NCBI RefSeq assembly: GCF_021183625.1
Contig: NZ_CP089214.1
Location: forward strand, 62,001-126,000
DNA: 64,000 nucleotides
Origin: Nocardia asteroides
Lineage (GTDB): Bacteria; Actinomycetota; Actinomycetes; Mycobacteriales; Mycobacteriaceae
Direction: 5' to 3'
Under the pieces are notes generated by a model. The model did no database searches, had not been told where the DNA came from, and saw nothing but the letters and a program-made list of their open reading frames with translations. Below are positions 45,178-53,647 of this stretch, piece after piece. The translations under genes were made by a program, and so were the position numbers. The first letter of the stretch is position 1, and each line of letters begins with the position of its first letter.

Positions 45178-46278
45178 TCAGGCGGTGAAATCGTGCAGGA
45201 GGAAAGCGATTTCGAAACCGCGTCGCTGCAACCAGTGCGCTACGACCGAGGCCCGGGCCGCCGTCGGATCGTCGATCAGCACCACGCGCGCCCCGCGCAC
45301 GGCGATGGTCCGGTAGGAGACGCCGAGCAACTGCCCGCCCTCGGCGTTGATCGAGCCGGGCAGGTGGCCCTGCTCGAACTCCTCCGGGGTGCGGACGTCG
45401 AGCAGGTAGGTGGTGCGGCCGGGGTCGGCGGCCCAGGCGTGCGCGGTCACCACGTCGATGCGGGGGAAGTCGTCACCGGCGGAGATGGCCCGCACCCGGG
45501 CGGCGGCGCGCTCGCGGGCGGCGGCGTCGACCGGTCCGTAGATGGCGGTGGCGCCGGTCTCGAGCTCGAGGTTCCGCTGCTTCCAGGCTTTGGTGCCGTC
45601 GTGCAGGTAGGAGACCTTGTTCGGGACGCCCGCGTCGATCAGGGTCTGGGCGCCGATGATGGCGCGGGGGAGTCCGGCGCAGGAGACGACGATGTGGGTG
45701 TCGGGGGAGGGGACGACGTCGGCGAGGCGGAGCAGCAGCTCGGCGCCGGGCACGCCGACGGCGCCGGGGACGTGGCCCGCGGTGAACTCGGGGACGGTGC
45801 GGGTGTCGATCACGACGACGTCGGCGCCCGCATCCCGGAGCGTCTCGAGCTCGGCGGCGGTGACGACGGGGGTGGCGCGTTCGTCGCGGATGGCGAGCGA
45901 GAAGTCCTGGCCGGGGATGTCGAAGGTGGGCAGGTCGTCGGTGCCCGCGCGGGTCCACTCCGGGATGCCGCCCGCCAGCACGTGCACGTCGGTGCGCCCG
46001 GCGGCGGCCAGTTCGGCGGCGAGCGCGGCGGCGGCGCCGTCCCCGGCGTCGACCAGGACGGTGCGCACCACCGGGCGCGGCACGAACCGGTCGATCTCGG
46101 CGACGACCCGCTCGGCGGGCAGGTTGGTGGCGAAGAGCGGCGAGGCGTAGCCGACCACCTCGCCGGGGCGGATGTCGAGCACCGCCAGCTCCGCGCCGTC
46201 GGCGAGCCAGCGGCGCAGCGTGTCGGTGTCGATGGTGTTCGCGGCGGCCGTGCTCGGCTCGATCGAGGAAGTGCTCAC
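45178..46278 (-). CDS. Three-domain rhodanese-like protein
   Basis: 366 residues from GTG 46278. Three rhodanese domains: about residues 15-130, 145-255 and 275-366, each with the D-R/T-R or LDVRTPEEFEQGHLPGS pattern. Only the middle domain keeps a cysteine at the active-site loop (VVSCAGLPRA); the first has AGDG and the third has DDPT. So one sulfur-transfer site and two non-catalytic domains are expected. A longer frame to 46389 has no ribosome-binding site. Confidence 0.87.
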   Translation of the reverse strand: MSTSSIEPSTAAANTIDTDTLRRWLADGAELAVLDIRPGEVVGYASPLFATNLPAERVVAEIDRFVPRPVVRTVLVDAGDGAAAALAAELAAAGRTDVHVLAGGIPEWTRAGTDDLPTFDIPGQDFSLAIRDERATPVVTAAELETLRDAGADVVVIDTRTVPEFTAGHVPGAVGVPGAELLLRLADVVPSPDTHIVVSCAGLPRAIIGAQTLIDAGVPNKVSYLHDGTKAWKQRNLELETGATAIYGPVDAAARERAAARVRAISAGDDFPRIDVVTAHAWAADPGRTTYLLDVRTPEEFEQGHLPGSINAEGGQLLGVSYRTIAVRGARVVLIDDPTAARASVVAHWLQRRGFEIAFLLHDFTA

Positions 46279-46466
46279 GCTCGTACGGTAAGGCCGGTTT
46301 CGCGGGTCCCGGCCGGACGGAGCGCGGTCCGTGGCAGTGGGCGGCGGGCTCGAGCTGGGCGGACGCCCCGCGGGCGGTGTTCGAATCACGGTGGTTCGAG
46401 ATCCGCCAGGTCACAGGGTGTTTCGACCACGATGAACGGCATCGGTGACGTGTGGCCGGGTTGGTT

Positions 46467-46559
46467 GGCTCCGCCCCGGTAGGGACTGTCGTCGACCCTG
46501 GCAGAGGATCCGGGGCGGAGCCGCACCCGGAGCGGAGATGAGCGATCCGCTCCGGGTGC
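46467..46559. repeat. Two adjacent perfect hairpins, possible structured RNA or palindromic repeat
   Basis: Hairpin 1: 13-bp arms 46467-46479 and 46510-46522, 30-base loop. Hairpin 2 begins at the next base: 14-bp arms 46523-46536 and 46546-46559, 9-base loop. Both are perfect. They lie downstream of the minus-strand methyltransferase gene ending at 46671 and upstream of the rhodanese, so termination is one role. Two back-to-back perfect stems are more than a terminator needs. The remaining bases of 46279-46670 hold no gene I can support. Confidence 0.7.
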
Positions 46560-46670
46560 ACCCCTCTGTTCTACCGGGCGCGACGGTGAATTCCTGTCCG
46601 CTGTTCGCTCGATTCCCCGTCGGTTCGCTATGAGGTAACTGTGGTGCGAGCAGGGAAGCGATTGCAGTGC

Positions 46671-47144
46671 TCAGAGCCAGCGGCGGACGCGGGCGCGATA
46701 GGCGTCGTACTCGGCAGGGAAGCGCTGGTGCAGGTAGCGCTCCTCGGGCACGATCACCAATCGGGTGACGGCGAGCAGTGTCAGCGGGAGCAGGACGAGC
46801 GGCCACCAGGTGCCGAGGAGTAGCCCGACCCCGGGAATCACCAGGGCGAGCCCGAGATACATCGGGTTGCGGGAGATGCGGTAGACGCCGGTGGTGATCA
46901 GCGCGGCCACCGGCCGGTGCGGCACGATCGTGGTGCGATGCCTGATCACCGCGAGCACCCCGGTGGCTACCGAACCCGCTCCCGCACAGGCGATGACGAT
47001 CCCGGCGACGCGCAGCGCCGGGTGGGCGGCGGCGAGCGGGAACACCCGGTCGAGCAGTACGCCGCCGACCATGGCCGCGGCGTAGTAGAGCGGCGGCGGG
47101 ATCGGGACGACGCGGGCGCCGGTCTCGGACGTGGTGGTCGACAT
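46671..47144 (-). CDS. Isoprenylcysteine carboxyl methyltransferase-like membrane protein
   Basis: 157 residues with four or so membrane helices. The ICMT/PEMT signature GVYRISRNPMYLGLAL is near residue 90, followed by EERYLHQRFPAEYDAYRARVRRWL at the end. Bacterial members methylate unknown lipid or small-molecule substrates. It is divergent from the TetR gene, with a 55-bp gap that contains an operator-like repeat. Confidence 0.88.
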   Translation of the reverse strand: MSTTTSETGARVVPIPPPLYYAAAMVGGVLLDRVFPLAAAHPALRVAGIVIACAGAGSVATGVLAVIRHRTTIVPHRPVAALITTGVYRISRNPMYLGLALVIPGVGLLLGTWWPLVLLPLTLLAVTRLVIVPEERYLHQRFPAEYDAYRARVRRWL

Positions 47145-47159
47145 GGCATCCTCTTTTGG

Positions 47160-47174
47160 TAGAGTGAAACTCTA
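47160..47174. promoter_or_regulatory. TetR operator-like repeat TAGAGT-GAA-ACTCTA
   Basis: Perfect 6-bp arms with a 3-bp spacer, located between the divergent methyltransferase (start 47144) and TetR (start 47200) genes. A half-site (ACTCT) recurs at 47189-47193. The position fits repression of both genes by the TetR protein. Confidence 0.6.
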
Positions 47175-47199
47175 TTGAATAGTTGACTACTCTGAGCCG

Positions 47200-47838
47200 G
47201 TGGCTGTCAAGAGGCGGTACGAATCCACGCACCGGCAGGAGCAGGCGCGCAGCACCCGGCTCGCGATCCTGGCGGCGGCGCGCACGCTCTTCGTCGCGCC
47301 CGGGTACGGCGCGACCACGCTCGCCGAGATCGCCCGCGCGGCGGGGGTGGCGGTGCAGACCGTCTACAAGGTGTTCGGCAACAAGAAGACGCTGCTCTCC
47401 GAGCTGCTCGATCTGGTGATCGCCGGGGACGACGAACCGGCCGCGCTGGCTCAGCGGGAGTTCGTCGCCGAGATCCGCGCCCTCGGCGACGCCCGCGCCA
47501 AACTGCGCCGCTACGCCGTCCACCTCGCGCAGACGCACGCGCGGCAGGCCGAGGTGCTGCTCGCGATCGAGAGCGCGGCGAGCGCGGAACCGGACGCGGC
47601 CGCGATCCACGCGAAGAACGTGGCCGAGCGCCGCACCGCCATGGGAATGTTCGCGGCCGATCTGGCCGTGACCGGGGAGCTGCGGGCCGAGCTGTCCGAC
47701 GAGGAGATCGTCGACGTGCTGTGGCTCGCCATGGACGTGCGGAATTTCGACTGGCTGGTCCGGCGGCGGGGCTGGACCCCCGAACGGTTCGCGGAGTGGT
47801 ACGTCGAGTCGGTGGCCGCGGTGCTGCTCAGCCGGTAG
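47200..47838 (+). CDS. TetR family regulator
   Basis: 212 residues from GTG 47200. The N-terminal TetR helix-turn-helix (about residues 25-70) includes GATTLAEIARAAGVAVQTVYKVFGNKKTLL, shown here by its motif AGVAVQTVYKVFGNK. The C-terminal ligand domain is unspecific. The likely target is the divergent membrane methyltransferase. The last 11 bp overlap the convergent cupin-like gene. Confidence 0.9.
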   Translation: MAVKRRYESTHRQEQARSTRLAILAAARTLFVAPGYGATTLAEIARAAGVAVQTVYKVFGNKKTLLSELLDLVIAGDDEPAALAQREFVAEIRALGDARAKLRRYAVHLAQTHARQAEVLLAIESAASAEPDAAAIHAKNVAERRTAMGMFAADLAVTGELRAELSDEEIVDVLWLAMDVRNFDWLVRRRGWTPERFAEWYVESVAAVLLSR

Positions 47839-48583
47839 GGCCGCCGGGGCGCGGGGTTCCGGCCGGGTCGGCGCAGGTGTCGGCGGCGGCGAGCTCGGGC
47901 GCGAGGAAGATCGTCTGCGCCATCATCCGGTAGCCGGACATGCGCTCCCGGAACACCTCCACCGACTCCTCCGGGTGCACCGAGTCGATCACGGCGTTCG
48001 GGCCGACCGCGTTGAACTGGTGGCTGACCCCGCGCGGGATCTGCATGTCGACGAACGAGCACGGCGGCACGATCAGGTTGTGCCTGGTGCGGTGCACGCC
48101 GGGCGGGGTGTCGGGCAGGTCGTCGGTGAACTGCTCGGGTGCGAACGGGGTGACGCCGGGAACGTCGGTCACCACGAACGGCGACAGGCTGCCGACCCTG
48201 ATGCTGGTGTCCGGCCCGGTCATCATGCGCACGAAGCGCAGCCCGGTGTGCAGGTGCATGCGCGAGCAGATGCCGCGCTCGGCGGAGTCGTAGAAATCCA
48301 TGAGGTAGCGGTCGGCGAAGAAGCCGTCGAAGGGCTTCTCGATCATGTAGACCTCGCCCTCCTCGAAGGTCTGCGAGCGGACGATGCCGTCGGCGTCCGC
48401 GGTGGTCGCGGCGGCGCAGGCCGCGGCGGTGCGGACGATCCGCGCGAAGGCGTCGACCACGGCCGCGGCGACGCCGGGCTCGAAGCGGGCGACCGGGGTG
48501 ACCACGTTGCGGCCCGGATCGGCGAAGGTCGCCAGGTCGTGGATCTCGTTCTCCGCGTCGGCCGCCACCTTGAGCCGGGTCAT
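47828..48583 (-). CDS. Possible cupin-fold protein, last gene of the asparagine-synthetase-like operon
   Basis: 251 residues from ATG 48583, overlapping the synthetase stop by 4 bp. Histidines in ICSRMHLHTGLRF and in IPRGVSHQFNAVGPN, with a glycine between beta strands, suggest a cupin metal site. I do not recognise a named family. Because the gene is translationally coupled to the synthetase, an oxidising or binding role in the same pathway is likely. A long open frame continues upstream to 50293 but is antisense-frame shadow over the synthetase. Confidence 0.6.
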   Translation of the reverse strand: MTRLKVAADAENEIHDLATFADPGRNVVTPVARFEPGVAAAVVDAFARIVRTAAACAAATTADADGIVRSQTFEEGEVYMIEKPFDGFFADRYLMDFYDSAERGICSRMHLHTGLRFVRMMTGPDTSIRVGSLSPFVVTDVPGVTPFAPEQFTDDLPDTPPGVHRTRHNLIVPPCSFVDMQIPRGVSHQFNAVGPNAVIDSVHPEESVEVFRERMSGYRMMAQTIFLAPELAAADTCADPAGTPRPGGPTG

Positions 48584-50304
48584 CCGACCGGCCCGCCCAC
48601 GTCGAACGAGCGCAACCACAGTTCCAGCGACAACACCAGCCAGAGTTTGCCACCCTGTCGCGGGAGCAGCGCGCCCTCCCCGCGCAGCCAGCCGCGCACG
48701 GTGTCCCGGCGGAAGAGCCCGCGGTCGCCGGAGAGCAGCAGGTCGTGGCCGAGGTCGCGCAGCGGGCCGTCCAGCCACTGCTGCACCGGCACCCGCATGC
48801 CGCTCTTCGGCCGGTCCACGATGGTGGCGGGCAGCAGGTCGCGCACCGACTCCTTGAGGATCCACTTCTCGCTGGTCCCGGCCAGTTTCAGCGCGGGAGG
48901 GGTGGCGAAGGCGCGGTCGATCACCGCGCGGTCGAAGAGCGGGGCGCGGCCCTCGATGCCGCTGGCGGCGGTGAGCCGCTCCACCTTGGTCAGGATGTGG
49001 TGGGCGCCCTTGGTGCGCAGGTTGACGTGCAGGAGTTGGTTGAGCAGCGTGCTCATTCGGCCCTGCCGCAGGTAGGGGGCGACGTGCGCGGCCGGGCCCG
49101 GCGCGGATTCCAGCGCGGCCAGGGTGTCGGGGGTGAGCAGGGCGGGCAGGTCGGCATAGCACTTGCGGTAGCTGTCGATGTAGGCGCGGGCGCGGGCATC
49201 CGGGTCGGGATCGCCGCGGAAGAGCTCGAAGATGAGCATGGGCAGGTTCTTGGGGCCGCCGAAGACCGGGTCGCCGCCCTCGCCGTTGAGCGCGACGGTG
49301 GCGCCGTCGGCGGCCACCGCCTCGGCCAGCAGCGCGTTGGGGACGGTGAGCGGGTCGCCGACGGGGGAGTCGAGCAGCCCGACGGTGTCGGCGAGCCGGG
49401 CGGCGACGGTCGCGCCCGGCACCGTGAGCACCCGGTGCTCGGTGCCGCAGTGCGCCGCGACCAGCCCGGAGTAGCCGAGTTCGTTGGGCGCGGTGTCGCC
49501 GAAGCTGATCGAGTAGGTGCGCACCGGGTGGTCGTGCAGCTTGGCGGCGAGCGCGGTCACCAGGCTGCTGTCGATGCCGCCGGAGAGCAGCACCGCGACC
49601 GGTTCGCCCGCGGGCAGCCTGCGCGATACCGCCTGTTCCAGCAGGGCGCGCAGGGCGAGGGCGTGCTCGGCCGCGGGGCGGTCGTCGACGCGTTCTTCCG
49701 GCTCCCAGTAGGTGTGCTCGCTGCTGGTGCCGTCGGGGTGCAGCCGGACGCAGCGGCCGGGGAGCACTTCGTGGACGCCGTGCAGCAGGGTTTCCCGGCC
49801 GGGGAGGTAGGCGAAGGTCAGGAAGTCGCGGACCGCGGGCAGGTGCAGCCCGGTGCGCAGGGCGGGCCAGCGGCGCAGCGCGCGCAGCGAGGTGGAGGCG
49901 GCCCAGCCCGCGGTGGCGCGCGCGTGGAAGAGGGTGCGAGCGCCGACGTGGTCGCGGATCAGCACGAGGTCGGGGCCGTCGGTGACGGCGAGGGCGAACA
50001 TGCCGTCGGCGGCGGCGACGCCGGGCAGGCCGAAGCGCTGGTAGAGGTGCAGCAGGAGCAGGCCGTCGTGGCTGCCCGGCGGTGGCGCGGCGGCGCCGAG
50101 CCGGGCGCGCAGCTCGGCGGTGTTGAAGAGCGTGACCTCGCCGACGGCGGTGAGCGCGCCCGCGGTGAACGGGCCGGCGGCGGTGCCGGGGCCGTCGAGC
50201 AGGCCGAGCGCGTGCGGGCCGTTCGTCGCGAGCGGTTCGGCGCCGACCGCGCGCACCTGGGCGGCGGGGTCGGCGGAGGTCAGGAAGGCGCACCAGCGGG
50301 ACAT
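48580..50304 (-). CDS. Asparagine synthetase-like protein lacking the glutaminase cysteine
   Basis: 574 residues. The N-terminal Ntn-type domain (to about residue 190) begins MSRWCAFL instead of Met-Cys-Gly, so the glutaminase nucleophile is absent from position 2. The C-terminal ATP-pyrophosphatase domain is intact: PP-loop LLSGGIDSSLVTALAAKL, ISFGDTAPNE, EGGDPVFGG, and KWILKESVRDLLP near the end. Enzymes of this group can use ammonia or make intramolecular amide bonds, as in beta-lactam and lasso peptide synthesis. The start is 4 bp after the stop of the Asp-rich-tail protein gene. Confidence 0.85.
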   Translation of the reverse strand: MSRWCAFLTSADPAAQVRAVGAEPLATNGPHALGLLDGPGTAAGPFTAGALTAVGEVTLFNTAELRARLGAAAPPPGSHDGLLLLHLYQRFGLPGVAAADGMFALAVTDGPDLVLIRDHVGARTLFHARATAGWAASTSLRALRRWPALRTGLHLPAVRDFLTFAYLPGRETLLHGVHEVLPGRCVRLHPDGTSSEHTYWEPEERVDDRPAAEHALALRALLEQAVSRRLPAGEPVAVLLSGGIDSSLVTALAAKLHDHPVRTYSISFGDTAPNELGYSGLVAAHCGTEHRVLTVPGATVAARLADTVGLLDSPVGDPLTVPNALLAEAVAADGATVALNGEGGDPVFGGPKNLPMLIFELFRGDPDPDARARAYIDSYRKCYADLPALLTPDTLAALESAPGPAAHVAPYLRQGRMSTLLNQLLHVNLRTKGAHHILTKVERLTAASGIEGRAPLFDRAVIDRAFATPPALKLAGTSEKWILKESVRDLLPATIVDRPKSGMRVPVQQWLDGPLRDLGHDLLLSGDRGLFRRDTVRGWLRGEGALLPRQGGKLWLVLSLELWLRSFDVGGPVG

Positions 50305-50308
50305 CAGC

Positions 50309-50791
50309 TCACCCGAAATCGTCGTCGTCGCCGTAGCTGTCGTCCCAGTCGCCGTAGCCGTCGCCGCCGTCGTCCCCGCCGCCGGAGCTGCTGTTCGTCG
50401 CCTGGTTGCGCAGCTCCTCCTCTTCCTCCGGGCTCATGACCAGCGGCGGCACGACCAGCGCGCCGAGCAGCGCGCCGCCGGCGACGGTGGCGAGCACCGC
50501 GCCGATCCGGCCGCCGAAGGAGCTGCGGTTCACGGTGAGCACGCCGTCGCCCCAGAGCGTGCGGCCGTACCCGGCCTCGCGGCCGTAGAGGACGCCGCCG
50601 GGGTGGTCGCGCCGGATGATCTTCGGGCCGAGCGGCTCGTCCCGGCCGGAGCGGCCCTGGTTGTCCCGCCAGAGCACGGTGCCGCCGGGGCCGCGGCTGC
50701 GCCACTCCTGGCGGCCGTCGCCGTAGCGGCGGTGCACGGTGCCGTCGGCGAGCAGTTCATCGGTGTAGTCGACCTGCCGGTACGGGGGCAC
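50309..50791 (-). CDS. Membrane-anchored protein with an Asp/Gly-rich C-terminal tail
   Basis: 160 residues from GTG 50791, with GAAAGGAG seven bases upstream. Residues 1-85 repeat Gly-Arg-rich beta motifs (VLWRDNQGRSG, GRTLWGDG). A membrane helix spans about 100-125 (AVLATVAGGALLGALVVPPL), followed by an acidic MSPEEEEELRN. The last 30 residues are almost only Gly, Asp, Ser, Tyr and Trp (GGDGYGDWDDSYGDDDDFG). No family was recognised. Its gene directly precedes the asparagine-synthetase-like gene, so its carboxylate-rich tail is a possible substrate. Confidence 0.7.
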   Translation of the reverse strand: MPPYRQVDYTDELLADGTVHRRYGDGRQEWRSRGPGGTVLWRDNQGRSGRDEPLGPKIIRRDHPGGVLYGREAGYGRTLWGDGVLTVNRSSFGGRIGAVLATVAGGALLGALVVPPLVMSPEEEEELRNQATNSSSGGGDDGGDGYGDWDDSYGDDDDFG

Positions 50792-50814
50792 GGCTGGCTC
50801 CTTTCGGGTACCGG

Positions 50815-51597
50815 TCATGCGGCGGGCCAGGTCAGGAACCCGGTGTCCCTGGTGCGGCGGAGTTCGAGCAGCGGGGTGCGCGGGGTGCGCACCTCGCGGA
50901 CCAGGCGGTGCACGGTGCGCAGCAGGGCCGCGGGGCGCACCGCCTCGAGTTCGACGGTGCGGCCGCGGGCCAGCCAGCGGCGCTCGCGGTCGTCCGGGCC
51001 CGGTGGCGGCTCGGCCGCTGTTCCCGGCAGGTGGAACAGGTGCAGGGCCTTGGCCTGGCGCGGGCGGAGGCCGAGCGGGACCACCGCGACCTCGTCCGGG
51101 AGCGCGGCGAGTTCGCGGACCCGCGTGGCGAACTCGAAGCCCGCGGTGCTCGCCCCGTGCAGCACGTAGGCGGTGCCTGCGACGCTCGCGAGCATGCGCG
51201 CGACCCCGGGGTGCACCGGGAGCTCGGCGGCGCTCAGCACCGGGCAGGCCGACTCCATCGGCAGCCCGTTGGCGCGCAGCATGTGCGCGATCTCGTGCGA
51301 GTGGCAGATCAGCAGCCGGGGCAGGCCGTAGTCGAACAGGTCCGGCTCGGGGGTGTGGCGTCCCGGCTCGGCCCGCTCCGGCGGGGGGATCGTGAGCAGG
51401 CCGGGCAGGTCGCCGAGCGCTTCCCGGAACGTGCGATAGCGCAGCGGAACCCGGACGGTGAAGCCGGGGCCGCCGCGCAGCCGATGCGCGGGGGCGAGCA
51501 GGCGGCACAGCTCGTAGTACAGCTGGCGCTCGGTGACCAGCAGCCCGCTCGGCGCGCTCGCGCGGGCGCGGGCGAGCGGCAGCAGCCGCTCGATCAC
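50815..51597 (-). CDS. Hypothetical protein, paralogue of the 51594 gene product
   Basis: 260 residues from GTG 51597, overlapping the upstream stop (GTGA). An N-terminal LLVTERQLYYELCRLL helix and a central region with ICHSHEIAHMLR and TAYVLHGASTAGFEFATRV lead to a C-terminus ending GFLTWPAA. The latter two segments match the neighbouring 334-residue protein (VLHDASVAGIGWARQV, GFLTWPAPA), so the two arose by duplication. A remote likeness to topoisomerase VI A/Spo11 winged helices (RQLYYEL) is weak. No function assigned. Confidence 0.65.
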   Translation of the reverse strand: MIERLLPLARARASAPSGLLVTERQLYYELCRLLAPAHRLRGGPGFTVRVPLRYRTFREALGDLPGLLTIPPPERAEPGRHTPEPDLFDYGLPRLLICHSHEIAHMLRANGLPMESACPVLSAAELPVHPGVARMLASVAGTAYVLHGASTAGFEFATRVRELAALPDEVAVVPLGLRPRQAKALHLFHLPGTAAEPPPGPDDRERRWLARGRTVELEAVRPAALLRTVHRLVREVRTPRTPLLELRRTRDTGFLTWPAA

Positions 51598-52598
51598 GCG
51601 GGAGCCGGCCACGTCAGGAAACCCACCTGCCCCGCCCGGCGGCGATCGGGGTCGGCGGCCTCTTCCGCCCGGTCCACCCCGCGCTGCACCAGCCGCAGCA
51701 GCCGGGCGGGCGGCAGCGCGGCCACCGGCGACCACCAGCCGTCCAGCAGCCACTGCCGATCCTCCGCGCCGATGGCGGGCGGCAGCTCCGCGGACTCCAT
51801 GGGGTGCTCCTTCACCCGCACCGCCCAGGGCGCTGTGCGCACCGACGCGGGGGAGAGGCCGAGGAGTGCGGCGCGCGGGCCGAGCGCCTCGCGCACCTGA
51901 CGCGCCCAGCCGATCCCGGCGACGCTCGCGTCGTGCAGGACCAGCACCGGCCCGTTCGGCGGCACCTGTTCGAGACGCGCGCACAGCGCCATCCCCCAGG
52001 TGGTGGCGGCGCCGTTGGCGGCGAGGCAGGCCAGGGTGGAGCGGTCCGGGCAGAGCAGCGCGATCCGGGGCTGCGGCACGGCGGGCAGCGGCAGGTTGTC
52101 GGGGACCAGCCGGGGCGGCGGGGCGCCGTAGATCCGCCGCCAGGGGCGCAGCACCTGCGTGCCGAAGTCGGGGTAGGGGCGGTCCATCCGGATGGTGCTG
52201 CGGCGCAGCAGCTGCGGCCGGATCAGCAGCAGGAGCAGGTTCACCGCGACGATCACCGCGGCGACCCCGGCCAGCCCCGGCCCGACCGGCAGCACCCCGG
52301 AGGCCAGCAGCACCGTCCCGATGATCGCCAGCAGCACCGTGTAGCCGATCGCGGCCAGGGTGTAGGTGCGCCCGGTGCTCGGCAGCGTCTTACGGCCCGC
52401 CGCGAAGTACAGCTGCGGGCCGGTGTAGAGCAGGCCGCGACCGTCGGAGAGTTTGTCCGCCAGGCGCTGCACGCGCAGGTCGTGCAGCCGGAACGGGCTC
52501 TCCTTCGGCTCCAGCGCGAAGGGGCGCCCGCACGACGAGCAGATGCGCTTCGGGCGCTGCCGATAGAGCAGGCTTGTCTGACAGTGCGGGCAGATCAC
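51594..52598 (-). CDS. Zinc-ribbon membrane protein, first gene of the five-gene operon
   Basis: 334 residues. The N-terminus has a zinc ribbon (ICPHC then ICSSCG), two membrane helices follow (about residues 80-105 and 110-130, AAIGYTVLLAIIGTVLLASG), and then the soluble region shared with the 260-residue paralogue. It starts 94 bp from the divergent MerR gene. The zinc ribbon plus membrane anchor suggests a complex-forming component, but no named family was recognised. Confidence 0.7.
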   Translation of the reverse strand: MICPHCQTSLLYRQRPKRICSSCGRPFALEPKESPFRLHDLRVQRLADKLSDGRGLLYTGPQLYFAAGRKTLPSTGRTYTLAAIGYTVLLAIIGTVLLASGVLPVGPGLAGVAAVIVAVNLLLLLIRPQLLRRSTIRMDRPYPDFGTQVLRPWRRIYGAPPPRLVPDNLPLPAVPQPRIALLCPDRSTLACLAANGAATTWGMALCARLEQVPPNGPVLVLHDASVAGIGWARQVREALGPRAALLGLSPASVRTAPWAVRVKEHPMESAELPPAIGAEDRQWLLDGWWSPVAALPPARLLRLVQRGVDRAEEAADPDRRRAGQVGFLTWPAPA

Positions 52599-52654
52599 GC
52601 CCTATATTCACCCATCCGCGCCGGATCCGCGAGCGCTGCCGGAGAGAATCGATG

Positions 52655-52685
52655 TTGACTCTCCACCTACTGGAAACCCGAGGCT
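52655..52685 (+). promoter_or_regulatory. MerR-type promoter with inverted repeat
   Basis: A -35-like TTGACT (52655-52660) is followed by 19 bp that contain TCCA-N5-TGGA (52662-52674) and then a weak -10 region (GAGGCT at 52680). The long 19-bp spacer and the central dyad are characteristic of MerR-controlled promoters. It lies just upstream of the merR gene at 52693, so autoregulation is likely. Confidence 0.5.
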
Positions 52686-52692
52686 GATTCCC

Positions 52693-53601
52693 GTGAGTGA
52701 CCGCGACGAACTGTTCACCATCGGCGAGCTGGCCCGCCGCACCGGACTCGCGGTGCGGACCATCCGCTTCTGGTCCGACGCCGGGGTCGTGCCGCCGACC
52801 GACAGGACGCCGACCGGCTACCGGCTCTACGACACCGAGGCGGTGGCCCGGCTCGACCTGGTGCGCACCCTGCGCGAACTGGGGCTCGACCTGCCCACCG
52901 TGCACAAGGTGCTGTTACGTCAGACGACGGTGGCCGACGTGGCCGCCGCGCACGTGCGGGCACTGGACGCCGAGATCCGCACGCTGCGGGTCCGGCGGGC
53001 GGTGCTGCGTTCGGTCGCTCACCGCGGAAGTTCGACCGAGGAGATGAGAATTATGCACAAGATGGCCAGACTGTCCGCCGCCGAGCGGCAGCGGGTGATC
53101 GACGACTTCGTGGACGCGACCTTCGCCGGCATCCCGGACGACGCGCCCGGGGCGCACATCGCCAAGGGGATGCGGTCGATGCCCGCCGAGCTGCCCGACG
53201 ATCCCAGCCCGGAGCAGGTGGACGCCTGGGTCGAGCTCGCGGAGTTGGTCGGGGATCCCGCTTTCCGGGAGCGGGTGCGCGCGATGGCGGTCACCGGGGC
53301 GGCCGGGGCCGAGCCCGGGGCCGCCCCCGACCCGGCCCGGGTTTCCGCGGTCGCCGCCCAGGCGCTGAGCGAGGGGGTCGCGCCCGATTCGGCGCGCGGC
53401 CGGGAACTGCTCGACCAGATCGTCGATCCGGCGCTGTCCGCTGACGAGCGGGTCCGGCTGGCGGATTCGATGGCGACCTTCACCGATCGTCGGGTCGAGC
53501 GGTACTGGCAGCTGCTCGGCGTGCTGAACGGATGGCCCGCCCGGGAGCCGCAGGTCCCCGCCTGGGAGTGGTTCATCGAGGCGCTGCGCGCGGGCGCGTA
53601 G
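52693..53601 (+). CDS. MerR family regulator
   Basis: 302 residues from GTG 52693. The winged helix (FTIGELARRTGLAVRTIRFW with SDAGVVPPTDR, about residues 7-45) and the following dimerisation helix are standard MerR. The long C-terminal region (about 130-300) is an unassigned helical ligand domain. The likely ligand is unknown. It is divergent from the five-gene operon. Confidence 0.88.
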   Translation: MSDRDELFTIGELARRTGLAVRTIRFWSDAGVVPPTDRTPTGYRLYDTEAVARLDLVRTLRELGLDLPTVHKVLLRQTTVADVAAAHVRALDAEIRTLRVRRAVLRSVAHRGSSTEEMRIMHKMARLSAAERQRVIDDFVDATFAGIPDDAPGAHIAKGMRSMPAELPDDPSPEQVDAWVELAELVGDPAFRERVRAMAVTGAAGAEPGAAPDPARVSAVAAQALSEGVAPDSARGRELLDQIVDPALSADERVRLADSMATFTDRRVERYWQLLGVLNGWPAREPQVPAWEWFIEALRAGA

Positions 53602-53607
53602 CGGAGT

Positions 53608-53635
53608 CCGGGCCGGGGTGGTGGCCCCGGCCCGG
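53608..53635. terminator. Bidirectional terminator hairpin
   Basis: Perfect 11-bp stem (53608-53618 with 53625-53635) and 6-base loop between the convergent merR and CHAT-associated genes. Confidence 0.8.
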
Positions 53636-53647
53636 CCCGTTGTGGTG

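Noticed and set aside
46377..46389. T-arm-like GTG-TTCGAAT-CAC, possible tRNA
   Set aside because: No acceptor, D-arm or anticodon stem can be drawn around it on either strand.
47828..50293. An 821-codon minus-strand frame spanning the synthetase gene
   Set aside because: Only its end (from ATG 48583) looks like a protein; the rest is an arginine-rich alternative frame of the synthetase gene.
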